Positions 21,935 to 34,835 of a DNA stretch of 64,000 bases are shown here, piece by piece (position 1 is the first letter of the stretch; every line of letters begins with the position of its first letter). A program made the translations under genes and the position numbers. This DNA is from Manihot esculenta (taxonomy: Eukaryota; Streptophyta; Magnoliopsida; Malpighiales; Euphorbiaceae), in NCBI RefSeq assembly GCF_001659605.2, contig NC_035177.2, positions 32,194,136 to 32,258,135 on the forward strand, written 5' to 3'. Below the pieces are notes generated by a model. That model did no database searches. It worked only from the letters and a program-made list of their open reading frames with translations, and had not been told where the DNA came from.

Positions 21935-24900
21935 TTAACCAAAGAAGAAGCGATCAGAAGAGTCCATTTCATTTATGTACTCCTCTGATATTCCTTCCAC
22001 ATAGTGCATTATATTTCCTAGGACTTGCCTCTTGCCAAGCTTCCAGTAAACAAAAGAATTTATAACCTGGAACAAGAAACTAAAGCAGAAGAATCAAATT
22101 TTAGATCGGGACACCTTTATTCAACTACTCATATTGCAGAGAGAGAAATCAGAGAAATGAAAAAACACTTTCAAATCCATGAAATGTATCTACTTCCCTA
22201 GTTTTGTCTGCCATTGCCGTTGAGCAGCATTGCCTTTTTGATCCATTAGGAGAACAATGCTGATGCTGATGCTTCCTGTTATACTCCAGGGAGCTTGCTG
22301 AGCCCACTGATCCAGTGTTATCCTTTATCATGGAAATATCAAAAGATAAAATTTCCATTGAAGGTGGATTATTGTTGATTCTCGGAACTTTGGGAGAGAT
22401 GCTCAAACTCTCATATGCTGCATATGGACTTCGGGGAGATTTATTTTCTTTCCCCTTCGCCCCTGCCCTGGAACTACATTCATTCATCACTGCCCCTCCA
22501 GGTTCCAAATCTGAAATGATTACAACGTCTCTCATGATCTTATTATCAGACTTTATTTCTATTAATGCATTAGAAGCAGCAATGCAAAAGTCGGGCTGAT
22601 TCTCAGTTGCCTGTTCCTTTGTCCACATTGGAGACTCAGATTGCATAGTCCTTGATAACACTGGAAAATTATTGGCTCTTTCCCGTATGTGACCAAATAT
22701 TGTTTCTTCCGTTAGACATTTGAGAATGCTTTTCTCAGGTTCGGAAGGATGCCCACCTTGATTAACGAAAGTAAGGTATTGAGAAAAGGAAATAGAATAC
22801 TAAAAATATGATTGAGAAGTGTATTTTTATCTGACAAGAGTTGCACCTTTGTAATCCAAGAAGTTCACGGTACCCAAACTTCCACACATGGAGCCCTGCT
22901 TTGGAGTCAGATGGTTGTTGACATTAAACAAATTCTGTTCTACTTCTCTGATTTCCGAACTTGGATTTGGGACAATCTGCTGTGGAATTTTGCTTCCTTC
23001 TATCTCTTCTATAACAATCAGCTCGGTGTCAAGATCAAGGTCCTTCTCATAAGAATGCTTTCTTGTGGAAATCAAGGCCTCTGACGATGTAGAAGAGGAA
23101 GTTTTTGCAGGAGTCAAGAGAGGGAAGTTCTTGGCCTTTTCACGTATGTGGTCGAATATTGCTTGTTCAGTTATGACTTTATGACTTTCCTTTTTTATTT
23201 CAACAGCATGCTCACCTTCAAGATTTCAAAGAAAACAGTGGGTTAATACAGGATCAGATAAGAAATAAGAAAATTGTCCATATTTGTTATAAGCTTTACC
23301 TTCTTCCAATTCTTCATCTATGAGTTTGAAAGTGGGCCTGGATGGAGAGAGAATATTTTATGAACATTAAGCAGATAAACGAAGAAATAAAGAAATATAA
23401 GCACACCTTCGGTTCCCCCTGAGTATCAGACTTCCATGGTATGGCAATTATGATATCAAAAGAATAAGCTTCCTATCCCACCCCCCACCAATAAAAAAAA
23501 TGCGAAAAAAAGACTCACATTGAACTGTTTTCTGTTTTAGATTTCGTCAAATTGCAAAGCTTTTCAGCTGAAGCATAAGATATGGTTTCATTGTCATCTT
23601 CTATTAAACAAATTTCTGCAGGTGGAGGAAAAAGAGAAGGCCGCTTCTGCCTACGTTTGTAATTCATATCTGAATTGTTATCCTTCAACAGTACAAGATT
23701 TTTGTGGATATCAAGACCAACTGCAGGAAATAAATATAAATGTAGTATTGTAACTTGAATTGAACAAAGTTGAAATAAGACATAGCAGGGCAAGGATTTT
23801 ACTGTATTCTTCAAAAATAAGTTCAGCCTTGACAGTCAGCTTGCTTCCTTTGGGAATTGATAGGAGAACCGTTGTGCTATAGGGGCTGCAAGGAAAACCA
23901 ACCACCAGATCTTGAAAGTTAACAGATACAATTAGTTTAGGAATTTGTAATCAAGTCAGTTTAAAAATTATTTAAAAAAAAACTTATTCTTGTAGAAGAT
24001 TAGGATAGAAAAATCTCATTTCAGATCAGGATATTGCTTTCCTAAAATCTATCCTAGTTTTATCTTCATACATATAAATAACTTTAGTTTCTTCTTTGCA
24101 TTTAACAGGGAGAAAAATTTCATAGTAATACAGCTTAGTATTGTGTTACTAATATAAGGAGTGCTAGAGTTTAAGCCTCTACCTGGTGAATTCATCAACT
24201 CTGCTGCATCCAAGTCAGATAAAAACAAAAAAAGTGACTGAGAAACAGAGTACAAGAATAAAGCATAACATAGACTGTGAGTATTATTTAACTGACAAAC
24301 ATACAAATAGAAAAAATAAATAAATAAAAGAAGGAATTGTTCCTGTCGCGTTAATGTGTGAGCATATGGGAAATCCATTTGGAAGAAATCCTTCCAAGTA
24401 TTATATTTGAATTATTGATCTAAAACCCAATTATTGAATGTAAACAAATTATTCTTCACCTTATTTTCTCATGAAAGTGAATCAGGTTTTCTTCTTCTGT
24501 ACCAATAATCTGTAACAAAAAAATTCACAGTACTCAGGTTTCGTTACTTTCAAACAACAATCTCTTAACATAGAATTCTTAATTGTGCATTCCTATTCTA
24601 CTATCAACATCGCTACGGCAAGGGTTGAAGATAATATAGCATATAAAGTTATAAACTCAGCAGAACACACCATATCAGCATAATGTCGTTTCCCTGATTG
24701 GATGGATTGTGATAACCTAGCGAATGTCACTACTAGCTTGGATTTCCCTTGCCTCTGGCAAACAGTTTCCTCAATGCTGATGCTGACTTTTGGAGGTAAT
24801 GACAGCAAAGAATCCTTGATGTGGTTCCCAAATGGGAATTTTCGGCCAGTAACTATCTCAATTCTCCTTGGATCAGCTTCAGCTAGTTCATCAAATGACT

Positions 24901-24985
24901 TAATTCCCATTGAATGCAGAGCCTAAAAGCATAAGGGAGTGAATGTGTGAGCAAACTGAAGCATTTAAGATAAGGATTTTCTGAC

Positions 24986-25016
<31 letters not shown>

Positions 25017-28000
25017 GGAAACAAACTTATTATGCACAACAGAAGAATATATTATACCTTCGCTGTCACCATTCCAATGCCAGGCAATTGCTTGAGCAAG
25101 TATGGACTGTCATCCCAGAGTTTCTGGTATAATGATTTGGCTAAAATGGTTGAGTTCACAGCTCCTTTATAATTCTTTTTGAAAATAAAAAACTCTTTCA
25201 TGCACTTTGCGATTCTACACCCATTTGAGCATATAGAATTCATGTCCTAGGTGCAAACAGCAGACGTTAATTTCATGAGTGAAGTTCCTAGCATAAGATA
25301 CTGCACTCAGATATATTGATGATTTAATAGAATAAAACCTGAGTTAGGGATAAATCATGCACCGAGGGATCCCCAGTCAGGCAGTCATTTGCCAGAACAA
25401 ATATCTTCTCTTCTCTAGTTTGAATACGCTTTTTCCGTTTCCCCTTATCACCGTTTACATGAAAGCGAAGCCGGCCATCTTTATCAATGTTGATGTCATT
25501 TAGAAGCTTCTTCTCAGTGCGCCTGAGTTGTATCCCTTCATTTCAGCAACTAAATACATCATTCCTCCTTTTAACTATTGAAGTTTAAAATAGGCATATA
25601 ACTATTTAGAGGTACACGTACAAGCAATTTCCTCTGCACGGCATATAACGTTAAGTGCATCTTCCAACCTGCAGTTATCTGGGGTCTGCATAATGTGTTT
25701 CATCGTATCAAACTTCAAATAGTACTTGGTCATCAATCTTCCGGGCTCTAAAAGCACCAAAAATGATAGGAATCAGAAGTTGTATCATAACAACACAAAG
25801 ACTCATCTAAGTGGCTCTATCATACCTAGTGGCTTAAGAAGGAACCCATCTTCTCCGGTCTTGATCATTTGATGGTGTGATAACTCGTTAACTTTCTGAA
25901 CAGAAATCTCTGAAATCACATTGGATCAGTGAGCAGAGAAGAGATGGAGATTAAAGTGAGTCTTGCAGTGTAAAAACACTACCTTGAACATGCTTCTCTA
26001 TGCGGTCTCTAGAAATCCCTTTTCGCACTGCATATTTCTCAGGATTCTGGAATGCAATGCATTGGGTTTTGAATATGTTAAATTACAAAGAATACAGAAG
26101 ATGTCCTTTAAAAGATGCACAGAAATACATACCTTTTTCATCCTCACATATAAATATGAGCACTTCATCCATTCAATTGCCCTCGCAATATCAGAAACAG
26201 TCAACTGAACTATCTCTGCAGTCAAGTGCTCCGTCACACATGAGAGCAATCTAAAAGAACAAGGAAAACATTGGCAACCAAACCAAACTAGAAAAATCAC
26301 ATATCCATAGATTATGCACCACTGTCCACGTTAACTGATTCATTATGGAGATTGGTCATAAACTTACTGTGATTCCACCAATTCACATCCATTTAAGAGA
26401 TTCTCGTACAGATGGACCTGATGTCATGTATGAAATTATAACTCAAAAGGGCAAACACTTCCCACATCAGGACTAATTTCATAACACAAAACAAAGGGAG
26501 TGTAAATGATATTGTATTACTGTTTCTCTTCTTGTCATTATTATAACCATTCCTGTGTCGTCGAATGGAGGTCGACCAGCCCTCCCACACATCTGTATAA
26601 AAAGTTAAAATATGCAACACGTATATAAATTCAAGGATACATTCATGAATGAAATAAGAATAAGCTTTTTTTCTCTTTCAGAAATGGTTAATATGGCTAT
26701 GCGTATACTAACATTCACATCATACGCCTATTAACATGCCTTAGAATTTAGAAGAAACCATTTTGCAGAAACGGTGTTTGTTATTTAAAACAGAGGGGGT
26801 CATCTTCAGCCACTTTTAATATTCACTACAATCATTTACAATGACAAAAGAATCAGTCCAGCAGTCCCTCAGACTCAGATTGCATCTCTTTCTTCTCCAG
26901 ATATAACTTTCACATTTGAACAAAAATAAAACTACATAAAGTAATATAAAAATACAGCTCAGATATCATGTTTCAATCTAAAAAATAAGGCATATTCCAG
27001 AGCACAGTAATTTTGTCAAATTAATTACTTAACATATATCAACAGAAGAAACACCTGCAGTATTGTAGATCGGTCATATTCCATGTAAAGACCTTTTTCC
27101 TTGTTACTGTAGCAAAATACAGGGTGAATCAAACATGAACAGCAACATTTTTATATGATTTTGTATTAGGAAAAAGTGTTTAACATACAAGTGCTGTGTT
27201 GATTTTATGACCACTGTGTGTGCTGGTAAGTTGATTCCATGTGCAAGGGTGTTTGTTGCGCACAGAATTTGAATGTCACCCCTGAGAAAGAGACCCTCAA
27301 CAAGGTTGCGATCCTTCAAGCAAAGCCCACCATTGTGATAACCAACTGTTAAAACTTAACTTGGTAAATAAAATTACCCGATTTCACATGCCTTGAGGAA
27401 GGTCAAGGCAGCAGCATGCATAATATAGTGTGATAAGCTGGCCTCATACCACCATAAAGGATATAAGATTGCATTTGTTTATCACTGCATGATAGTGAAG
27501 CTTCCCTTAACCTTTCCTGCTGTTCTTTGTCTTTAATGAATGGATTTGAATAGCCAAAGGTCATTACTGTCTGAGATAGTCTCTGTGCTGCTTCTTGTGC
27601 TCCTTTTCGAGTTGAACAAAAAACAAGAGCAGATTTCCCTCTTGAATATTGCATCAGAATATCTGCATAACAGTTGTAACCTCATGTTTTGGTTATAATC
27701 CTAAATTCCATAGGAACTGAATATTCCACAGAAGAAAAACAGAGACATATAAAGTAAAATTAGTATGAAATGTTTAAATGTTTCCACTTACCAAATATAT
27801 AGTTTTGAAGGCGCTGGACAAGGAAGAAAAAAAAAAAACATTAGAGCAATGAGATATGATTATGTTTTTACATTTGGCTTTCCAAATCAATAAGAAGGGA
27901 GAGAGAGAGAGAGAGGGGGGGGGGATATAGATTATACAGAACTTCACTATGGAGTACTACCTTTTCAAATAGAAAATCATTCTTTGCTGGGGTGTATCCT

Positions 28001-29898
28001 GCAAAAGGGAAATTGCAATTATGGGAATACAGTAAACAATGATATATGAAGGTAGAATATGTGGTCATCCATAAAACAAAAACGTCATGTGGCCAAAACC
28101 ATGTGAAATTAATGAGAAGGTGCATATGATAATCTCATATTGTGAATCTGTCAGTTGTCATAAGTGGTAGAGTCATGCACTCAGTGAGAATCAAATTTTG
28201 AAATGAAGCAATCAGCCAAGATAGGTATACCAAAAACTTTAGTTGTTAACTTTACAGGCCTCATTTCTTCTCCAAACCTGCAAAAAATTGAAAAACAGAA
28301 AGTAAACTTGCTGGAAGTGAATATCACAGAATAGCCAAAAGTTACCTAACCTTTTAATTCCTTGGGCTGGTACACTAAGCCATTCAGCTGCAGTTGTTGA
28401 CATGCCATGAGTAAATTGTTGATTGTTTAATCTATGGCCAATGTTATTATTAGTTCTTTGGCAAATAGCAACGTGACAGAGTGAGATTTACCAATGTCCT
28501 CAATATTTGGAATTGTGGCTGAAACTGCAAGAAAACGGATACATGATAGAGAACTTGATTTCATTTCAGGGTTATGAGCAAGCATTTTTATTCTACTAAC
28601 TATTGCCTCCAAAGCCGCTCCACGTGGATCATTCAGTAGGTGAACTTCATCAATAAGTAGGAGTGCAATGTCACTGAAAAAGCCCAAGCCACCATCCTTT
28701 ATGCGATATCGAGTCACAGCATCAAATTTCTATACAGATAAACAACACCACCATGTATTCAGAACACAAAATGATATTTCAAATCATTATAATTAGAAGT
28801 CAAAGGCACATAATACTTTTTGCATACCGACCTCAGGAGTAGTTAGAATAATATCTGCTTCTTGCACAGTCCTTATGCTGTAAAATTCATTATCCCCTGT
28901 CAACTCCAGGCAATTTATCCCCAATGATCCAAATTTCTGATTCCAGTCACGGAGCTTCTCCTGTACTAAAGCCTTAGATGGCGCTATGTAGATCTTCATA
29001 CCACATGAAAAGGAGGTAGAAGCAGGCAGTGAATAATATGCTATTAACTGGAAGCACAGAAACTTAGTAACCCCATTAATAAAACCAGCTAGAATGGAAT
29101 CAGATTCTTGATTCTAAAAAATGTCATGACACAGCTAGTGGGCATCACTGCCTGAAGTAGAGCGAAAGTACAAAGAGAGGAAGTGGGCAAAATAAATAAA
29201 AATGTAATGTCAAACAAATAGGTTTCGTTGTGTTTCAAGAATTACCGTTTTGAGAGTTCCCTTGATGTGGATAAACCTCCCTTCTGATATGAACCTTGAG
29301 AGAAGCCTCAGTATACAAAGCTCAAAGAGCACTGTTTTACCACTTCCAGTTGGTGCTGAGATAACCATATTTACATTGGAATGGAAACAGACAGGAAAGC
29401 ATTCACTTTGCAGTGAATTAAAGTACCTGCACATACCAGAATAAAAACTCTCTGAAGTATAAATAATTCCACCATGTAGATTGAAGAAATATGGGAATAG
29501 CAAGCCGATTGAAATCTTGCACTTCATACAATACCAGGACATCGGAGAGGAGAGGATATTATGCAGAAGAGAGGAGCCGAGGTGGGGAGAGGGACAGGAA
29601 GGTTTGTACTTTCTAGCATATTTTTGGTAGAAGTGACCACAAGCAACGCACACATATTCATCTTCAACTTAACAAAGAAAAATTTACAGTCGTACATAGC
29701 TAATATCAAAATTTACAGTAGAAAACTCTAATCATTCTCGTGGATAAAGCTTCAAGCAGTAAGTTACCTAACCTACTGATATTCGATGTCGAATTGATAG
29801 AAAAATAAAAAATATGTACCGCATTGGTACCTGAAATTAAAAATTGAACGAAATGGTGCCGGCAAATCTGACACAGACTTCAGCGTATATGAATCCAT
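21935..29898 (-). CDS. MER3: MER3/HFM1 meiotic DNA helicase (ROCK-N-ROLLERS)
   Basis: This SF2 (Ski2-like) helicase promotes class I, interference-sensitive crossovers in meiosis. Coding exons: 29831-29898, 29246-29426, 28832-28993, 28492-28729, 28351-28387, 28231-28277, 27961-27998, 27792-27813, 27450-27662, 27189-27345, 27055-27106, 26521-26592, 26368-26417, 26133-26250, 25983-26046, 25826-25909, 25622-25747, 25339-25535, 25058-25246, 24671-24922, 24460-24509, 24183-24200 (18-nt microexon), 23803-23885, 23519-23720, 23300-23337, 22847-23215, 22167-22756 and 21935-22066, about 1,282 residues. Seen: MDSYTLKS start, Walker A APTGSGKT (47-54), DEVH box (164-167), SATIPN, ATNTLAHGINLPAH, QMCGRAGRPPFDDTG, and a Sec63 domain at about 510-790. 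The start lies 15 bases inside an exon whose acceptor implies a leader intron. The last splice is less sure; without it the protein stops at 22149 (1,244 residues). Confidence 0.92.
27897..27923. repeat. (GA)n/(G)n simple repeat in a MER3 intron
   Basis: A GAGAGA run followed by a run of ten G, within the intron between the exons at 27792-27813 and 27961-27998. Confidence 0.9.
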
Positions 29899-30520
29899 TG
29901 CCAAGCTTATTCCCTGAAGAAAGCCAAAAAAATCACAGGTATTATTACAAGATCAAATCATATTAACAAAAATGTAATGGCCATGACCATGAACCAATCA
30001 AAAATCTATAAGACACTTAAGATTAAGCTATTGCTATTACTAAGACCAAAAAAAGAAAACCAAAACTATAACAACTAAGAGGATACAATATGCAGATAGC
30101 AAATTTAAATTAATGCGAATTAGGCAGAACAACCACTAATATCGACAGCAACACGCTCATTATTGTGCGTTGAAGCAAATATAGAACAAATTTTGCGAAA
30201 TAATTCAGCGCAAACCACAGAATTGGCAGAGGATCTAAACCACAATAATTGTATGCAAAAAAAAAAATCATAAATTAGGGATAACCAAACGGATTATGAT
30301 CAAAAGTGAGATTACAATGCGATTAGCTTAGCGAGAAGAAGACAGAGAGAGAAACGCCAATCACTAAGTCAGAGAGAGGGTGATTCGCTCGGTTACCAGT
30401 GACCCGTTACCAGGTGAAGCAAATCCGGCGAAATTTTAAAAGCCAGACAGAAAAGAGCGCCAAACTAATCAGACTGGGTCGATGAAATGGGCTGTATTTT
30501 CTTCAGCCCAAAGGGGGTTG
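29899..30520 (-). promoter_or_regulatory. MER3 leader intron, 5' UTR and promoter region
   Basis: An acceptor (CTTCAG|GG) at 29914 lies just upstream of the start codon, so the transcript must begin further right. Candidate donors (CTG|GTAACG and CTG|GTAACC, minus strand) lie near 30395-30412. Two TGGGCY Site II-type motifs in opposite orientation occur at 30488-30493 and 30505-30510. Site II motifs are known from promoters of genes expressed in dividing cells, which would fit, but this is inference. Confidence 0.4.
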
Positions 30521-31304
30521 AGGTTTTGGACTCCGTGTTGACCTGCATTTTGTAGCCCTGACTGCAAAATACCTATTATATAAGCTTCTCTTTGTTTTCT
30601 GAAAATAATTTATATTAGAAAATTTTTTAAGAAAAAAAATAATTTTCAAAATTAACATATTTCATTTTTTTATTACCATATTAAAAAATAAAAATCTAAT
30701 AATATTCATAAATAGAAAATTCAGTTGTATTAATAAAATCAGAAAGTAAAAAAAAAACTTTTCCTTTTAAAATATAGTCATTCTCTTTAAAAATTATTTA
30801 ATTTTCTCTTTAATAAAGAAAATATTTTATATAAATTAATTTTCTTCTGACGTTGAATCTTTTAAGTGTTTCAAAGATAAATATTTTTATAAAATATTTT
30901 CTATAAAATAAATAAAATTTAAACCATAAAAGTTTGGGTTAGTAATTATTAAAATTAGGTAAAATCATGACTTTAAATAGAAAAATTAAATTTGAAAATA
31001 TCATGATTTTATGAGTTTACAATTTTCACGATTTTATATATTTAAAATTTTTAAATTTAAATAATTATCTTTATTTATCCAAATTCGTCGTCATTTATTT
31101 ATTTTAATAATACTCTTAAATTTTGAAGCTTTTAAATATTATAATAACTATTAGTTGTACTGTTACAGTTGTTATGCATATTTATTATAATATTTTAAAA
31201 AAATTTTATATTATTATTATAAATCTAATTTAATTTTTATGTATTATCTCATCAAATATTTTTATTATTTGTATTTATGCTTTAAATTTTAAAAATTCGA
31301 AATT
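30521..31304. other. AT-rich intergenic sequence
   Basis: No gene or bounded repeat recognised between the MER3 promoter region and the LINE insertion. Confidence 0.5.
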
Positions 31305-31321
31305 ATATTTTAAATACGAAG

Positions 31322-32077
31322 TTTTTTTTTTTTTTTTTTGAAAATGTTTGGCTTCGCGCTATTAGCGCATATTATTAAAATCCATCATCAAAGCCTCATA
31401 CAGAAAATTAGGAGGGCATACCCCCAAGAAAGACCAGACATGGAACCAGCCGCTCTTGCACAACAATGGGCAACATGATTCGCTGATCTATACACAAAAC
31501 GAAAACTCACATTCGGTAGCTCATTTAATAGAGCTTTACAATCAACGATAATACTCTGAAAATAAGATAAAACCTCATTATCTTGAGATATCAAGGCTTT
31601 CGTTACTACCTGGCAATCCGTCTCCACAGTAACATGATGATATGGCAATGTTTTCAACCAACTTAGTGCTTCTCTGAAACATAACGCCTCTCCTATCGTT
31701 GGGTCAGCATTCCCATAAATAGCTTCAATCTTTCCAGCCTCACATAACCCCTGATGATTACGCAGAATAAAACCCAACCCGAACCTGCTGTTTGTCAAAA
31801 TAGCTATGTCAATATTGCATTTGAACTTTCCAATTTCTGGTGCTATCCATTGTCTATTACGCGCCAATGCCACTACATTCTCCTTCGGCTTTAGTTGAGC
31901 ATTCTGTCATTGTTGTAAAGTTGACCGGGCTCTATGAAGAACCACCAAAGAATCTTCATGCTTCTGCTGCCATAATAATTGATTCCTGCTGTGCCATAGA
32001 CTCCAAGACAACATAAATAATTCTTCTTTCTGGGTATGTGTACCTGTCATAATAAGATTAGAAAACCATATTTTAAA
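31322..32077 (-). mobile_element. 5'-truncated LINE (L1-type) with RNase H domain
   Basis: Read on the minus strand, this ends in a poly(A) tract (the T run at 31322-31339). It is flanked by a target duplication of at least 17 bp, ATATTTTAAATACGAAG, at 31305-31321 and 32078-32094. The body (31388 to about 31906) encodes an RNase H-like domain of the type at the C-terminus of plant L1 elements: KCNIDIA, GEALCFREAL, VETDCQVV and RSANHVAHCCAR supply the expected D, E and D positions. An in-frame TGA at 31907-31909 interrupts the frame upstream, where Trp would be expected. The reverse transcriptase and endonuclease are missing, so this is a dead, 5'-truncated copy. Confidence 0.88.
31388..31906 (-). 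pseudogene. LINE-derived RNase H domain remnant (RVT_3 type)
   Basis: This open frame of about 170 residues is the only coding part left in the LINE insertion. It matches the RNase H module found at the end of plant LINE polyproteins and in so-called At1g65750-like proteins. It has no start codon of its own in good context; the apparent methionine is GTG-encoded. A stop lies immediately upstream. It is very unlikely to be an expressed host gene. Confidence 0.8.
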
Positions 32078-32097
32078 TACGAAGTTTATATATGTAT

Positions 32098-32940
32098 GGA
32101 TGTGTACTTTTTATCAATTCTAAGGACAATAAATTATTTCACTACATCAAAATTACTTAATTAACTTTTAAAAAAATTATTTTTTTATTTTAATTTTATT
32201 TTTTATTTTTAATTAATAATTTTCCATTACAAAATTATTTTAATTTAACGGTGATTATTAATACTTAATACATTTATGATTTATTATATTAGTTAATTAA
32301 TTAAAAATTATATTTTTAATGGTAAAATATTATATAAAATTTTCATTTTAAATATTATAAAAATATTAATAATAATTTTTCATGACAAAATAATTATTAT
32401 TTATAAGAATTAATATCTATGTTTAGTTTAAAAATAATAAAAATATGAATAAATTAAATTAATTTAAATTTTATTATTAATTTATCTAATATAAAAAGGT
32501 TTAACCGAATTCTATTATAATTAAATTTATTTTAAACAAATGAATTTTCGAATTCTATTAATAAAACTCAATTTTTTTCTTAAAAAATTGCATACTAAAT
32601 AAGGACAATATAATTCTATAACAATTCGCTGATTTTATATTACAAAAGCGAATTTGAGTTTGAAATCTTTTTTTGCCATTCACTCTTTTAAAAATAAATC
32701 AAATTAGTCACTGAGGGACATATAAATACTTTTATAAGTTGTAAAAATAAATTAAATAAACACTTCAAATTTCAAAAATAAAATAAATAAATATTTACAT
32801 CCAATTCATATATTTTTTCGTATTCTATCTCACCTCCTTATGATTAATATCTTTTGGTGCTATCCGTAACCTTATTTCACCCGCTCACTTCTATTCCCAT
32901 TTTAATAGAATAATCAAAATTAATTCTCATAGTATTTGAT
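32098..32940. other. AT-rich intergenic sequence
   Basis: No gene, RNA gene or bounded mobile element recognised. Confidence 0.5.
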
Positions 32941-32942
32941 GT

Positions 32943-34835
32943 TGCAGATGACTTAACTGAAATGAAATTGTACTGCAATTGATCAGGATCTGTAAGGGAG
33001 GCAATGTGAGGTGGTCGTGGATGTCCACAGCAGTCATTGTGAACATCCACTTCGACGCTTAAGTCAGTAACTGAACAAGAGGAAATATGATGGAATGCTT
33101 AGAGTTTCAGTGCTCAAGAATAACGTTTATTTGCTTTTATGATCGTTTCTCTTTTTATACTGTAAGAAAATGAAGATAAATATAGTATTTTCTGATAATC
33201 TGGCGATGACGCTGCCAACCTATTAGTAAGAGATTTTCACCAGCTAATTGGTCGAGAATCCCATGATTGTAGGCGTAAAGGGGATCTTGCTGGGTTGTAG
33301 CTATTTATCGGTAACTTTCTTATGGAAGTGAGTCTATCTGACTTGAAATCGACTTGTCCTTAGGAGCCGGTCGTCCGAGTCTTTTCTTTCTACGAGTGAG
33401 ACCGCTTATTAGCTTATCAAACCTTGCAACGTGACCCTATCTTGTAGTGATAGCTCAGGGCTTACTTTAGGAAATTCTTATATAACATCAGAGGTCTACC
33501 GCTGATCTTAGATTTTTTAGATTCAAAGGTGACAGCTATCTTCATGGTCTGAGTTATGTGGCTTATTTGTCTAGGTTGAGTGCATGATGTCCTTACTTTC
33601 TTCTTACTTGTCCTACCGACCAAACAGGTCCAAGACTTTGTAGGTACCAAAACTTTGTTCGAGTGATATAGTAATGTCTTAACGATCTTACGGGCATTTC
33701 CTAGTTTTGTCAAGCTTCCGAGCATTTTCTTACCTTGTCGGACATTCTTTAGCCTTTGACTAGTTTCCTGGCATCAAATGCCTTGCGAGCATTTTTTAGC
33801 TCCTTGGCTTTTCTAGCTTTTATGATCTTTCGGGCATTTTCTAGCCCTAATCTCAGCCTACGATGTTCCTCCGAGCTTTCTGACCTTCTATGCCTTGACG
33901 AGCTTTCAGACATTTTTTTAGCCCTAATCTCAGCCCATGATGTTACTTGGGCTTTTTGGCATCTAATGCCTTAATGAGTTTTCAGACATTTTTCTAATTC
34001 TTGCGAGCTCCTTGGCCCTATACAGCCCTAACGGGCTTCCTAGCCTTTTACAATCCTGATGAGCTTTTGACATCAAATGCCTTTAAATTTTTTCGTAAAG
34101 TGGGGCTAACACCTGAAAGGTCAGCTAGTGTGTACCTGCCTTCAGGTCTGGCATCAAATGTCTTTTTATGCGGGACCAACGTCCGGATGGCCTTATGCCT
34201 TTTTAGTGGGATTTACCCTAGATGATCTGGTAGAACTCTCTTTGTAACCAGGCATGAGATGCCTTGTTATGTAGGACCAACGCTCGAGTGGTCTAGCAAA
34301 AACTGCCTGTTGATCTGGCTTGACGAAAACTGCCTTATGGCCTTGATTAGTGAAACCAACGCCCGAGTGGTCTGGCAAAAATTGCTTGGTGACCTAGCCT
34401 GGCGAAAACTGTCATGTGACCTTAATTAATGGGACCAATGCCCAAGTGGTTTGGCAAAAACTGCCTTGTGATCTAGTATGGCGAAAATTGCCTTGTGGTC
34501 TCAATTAGTGAGACCAACACCTAAGTGGTTTGGCAAAAATCGTCTTATGATCTGACCTAGTGGTCTGGCAAAATTTGCTTGGTGACCTAACCTAGTAAAA
34601 ACTGTCTTGTGGCCTTAATTAATGGGACCAATGCCCAAGTGGTCTGGCAAAAACTGCATTGTGGTATCGATTAGTGGGACCAACACCTAAGTGGTCTAGC
34701 AAAAATCACCTTATGACCTGACCTAGTGAAAACTTCCTTATAGTATTGATTAATAGGACCAACACCCAAGTAGTTTGGCGAAAAGTGCATTGTGATCTGG
34801 CTTAGCGAAAATTGCCAAGTGGTTTGTTAATTAGT
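32943..34835 (-). mobile_element. Gypsy-like long LTR (solo or fragment), minus orientation
   Basis: On the minus strand a TATA box (AGTATAAAAAGAGAAACG, near 33155) is followed by an R/U5-like segment. That segment contains ACTGACTTAAGCGTCGAAG, similar to the TGACTTGAGCGTCGG motif common in U5 of plant Gypsy LTRs, and a GC-containing stretch ending near 32943 (TGTTGCAG on the plus strand). Upstream of the TATA box is a long repetitive U3 including the tandem array at 34240-34830. No internal coding region, second LTR, or exact target duplication was found, so the limits are approximate. Confidence 0.55.
34240..34830. repeat. Degenerate tandem array, about 79-bp unit
   Basis: The phrase GGACCAACGCCCGAGTGGTC and its variants, followed by GGCAAAAACTGCCTTGTG, recur at about 34275, 34354, 34433, 34512, 34625, 34678 and 34757. 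Most steps are 79 bp, with one partial unit. The units have diverged by scattered transitions. The array lies in the presumed U3 of the LTR. Confidence 0.85.

Noticed and set aside
24049..24378. 109-residue minus-strand open frame in MER3
   Set aside because: Spans an intron around the 18-nt microexon. It has no similarity to MER3 or another family and is rich in Leu/Phe/Tyr from a T-rich tract.
33462..34378. Several open frames in the LTR region
   Set aside because: They fall in imperfect repeats of a non-coding LTR-like region and encode nothing recognisable.
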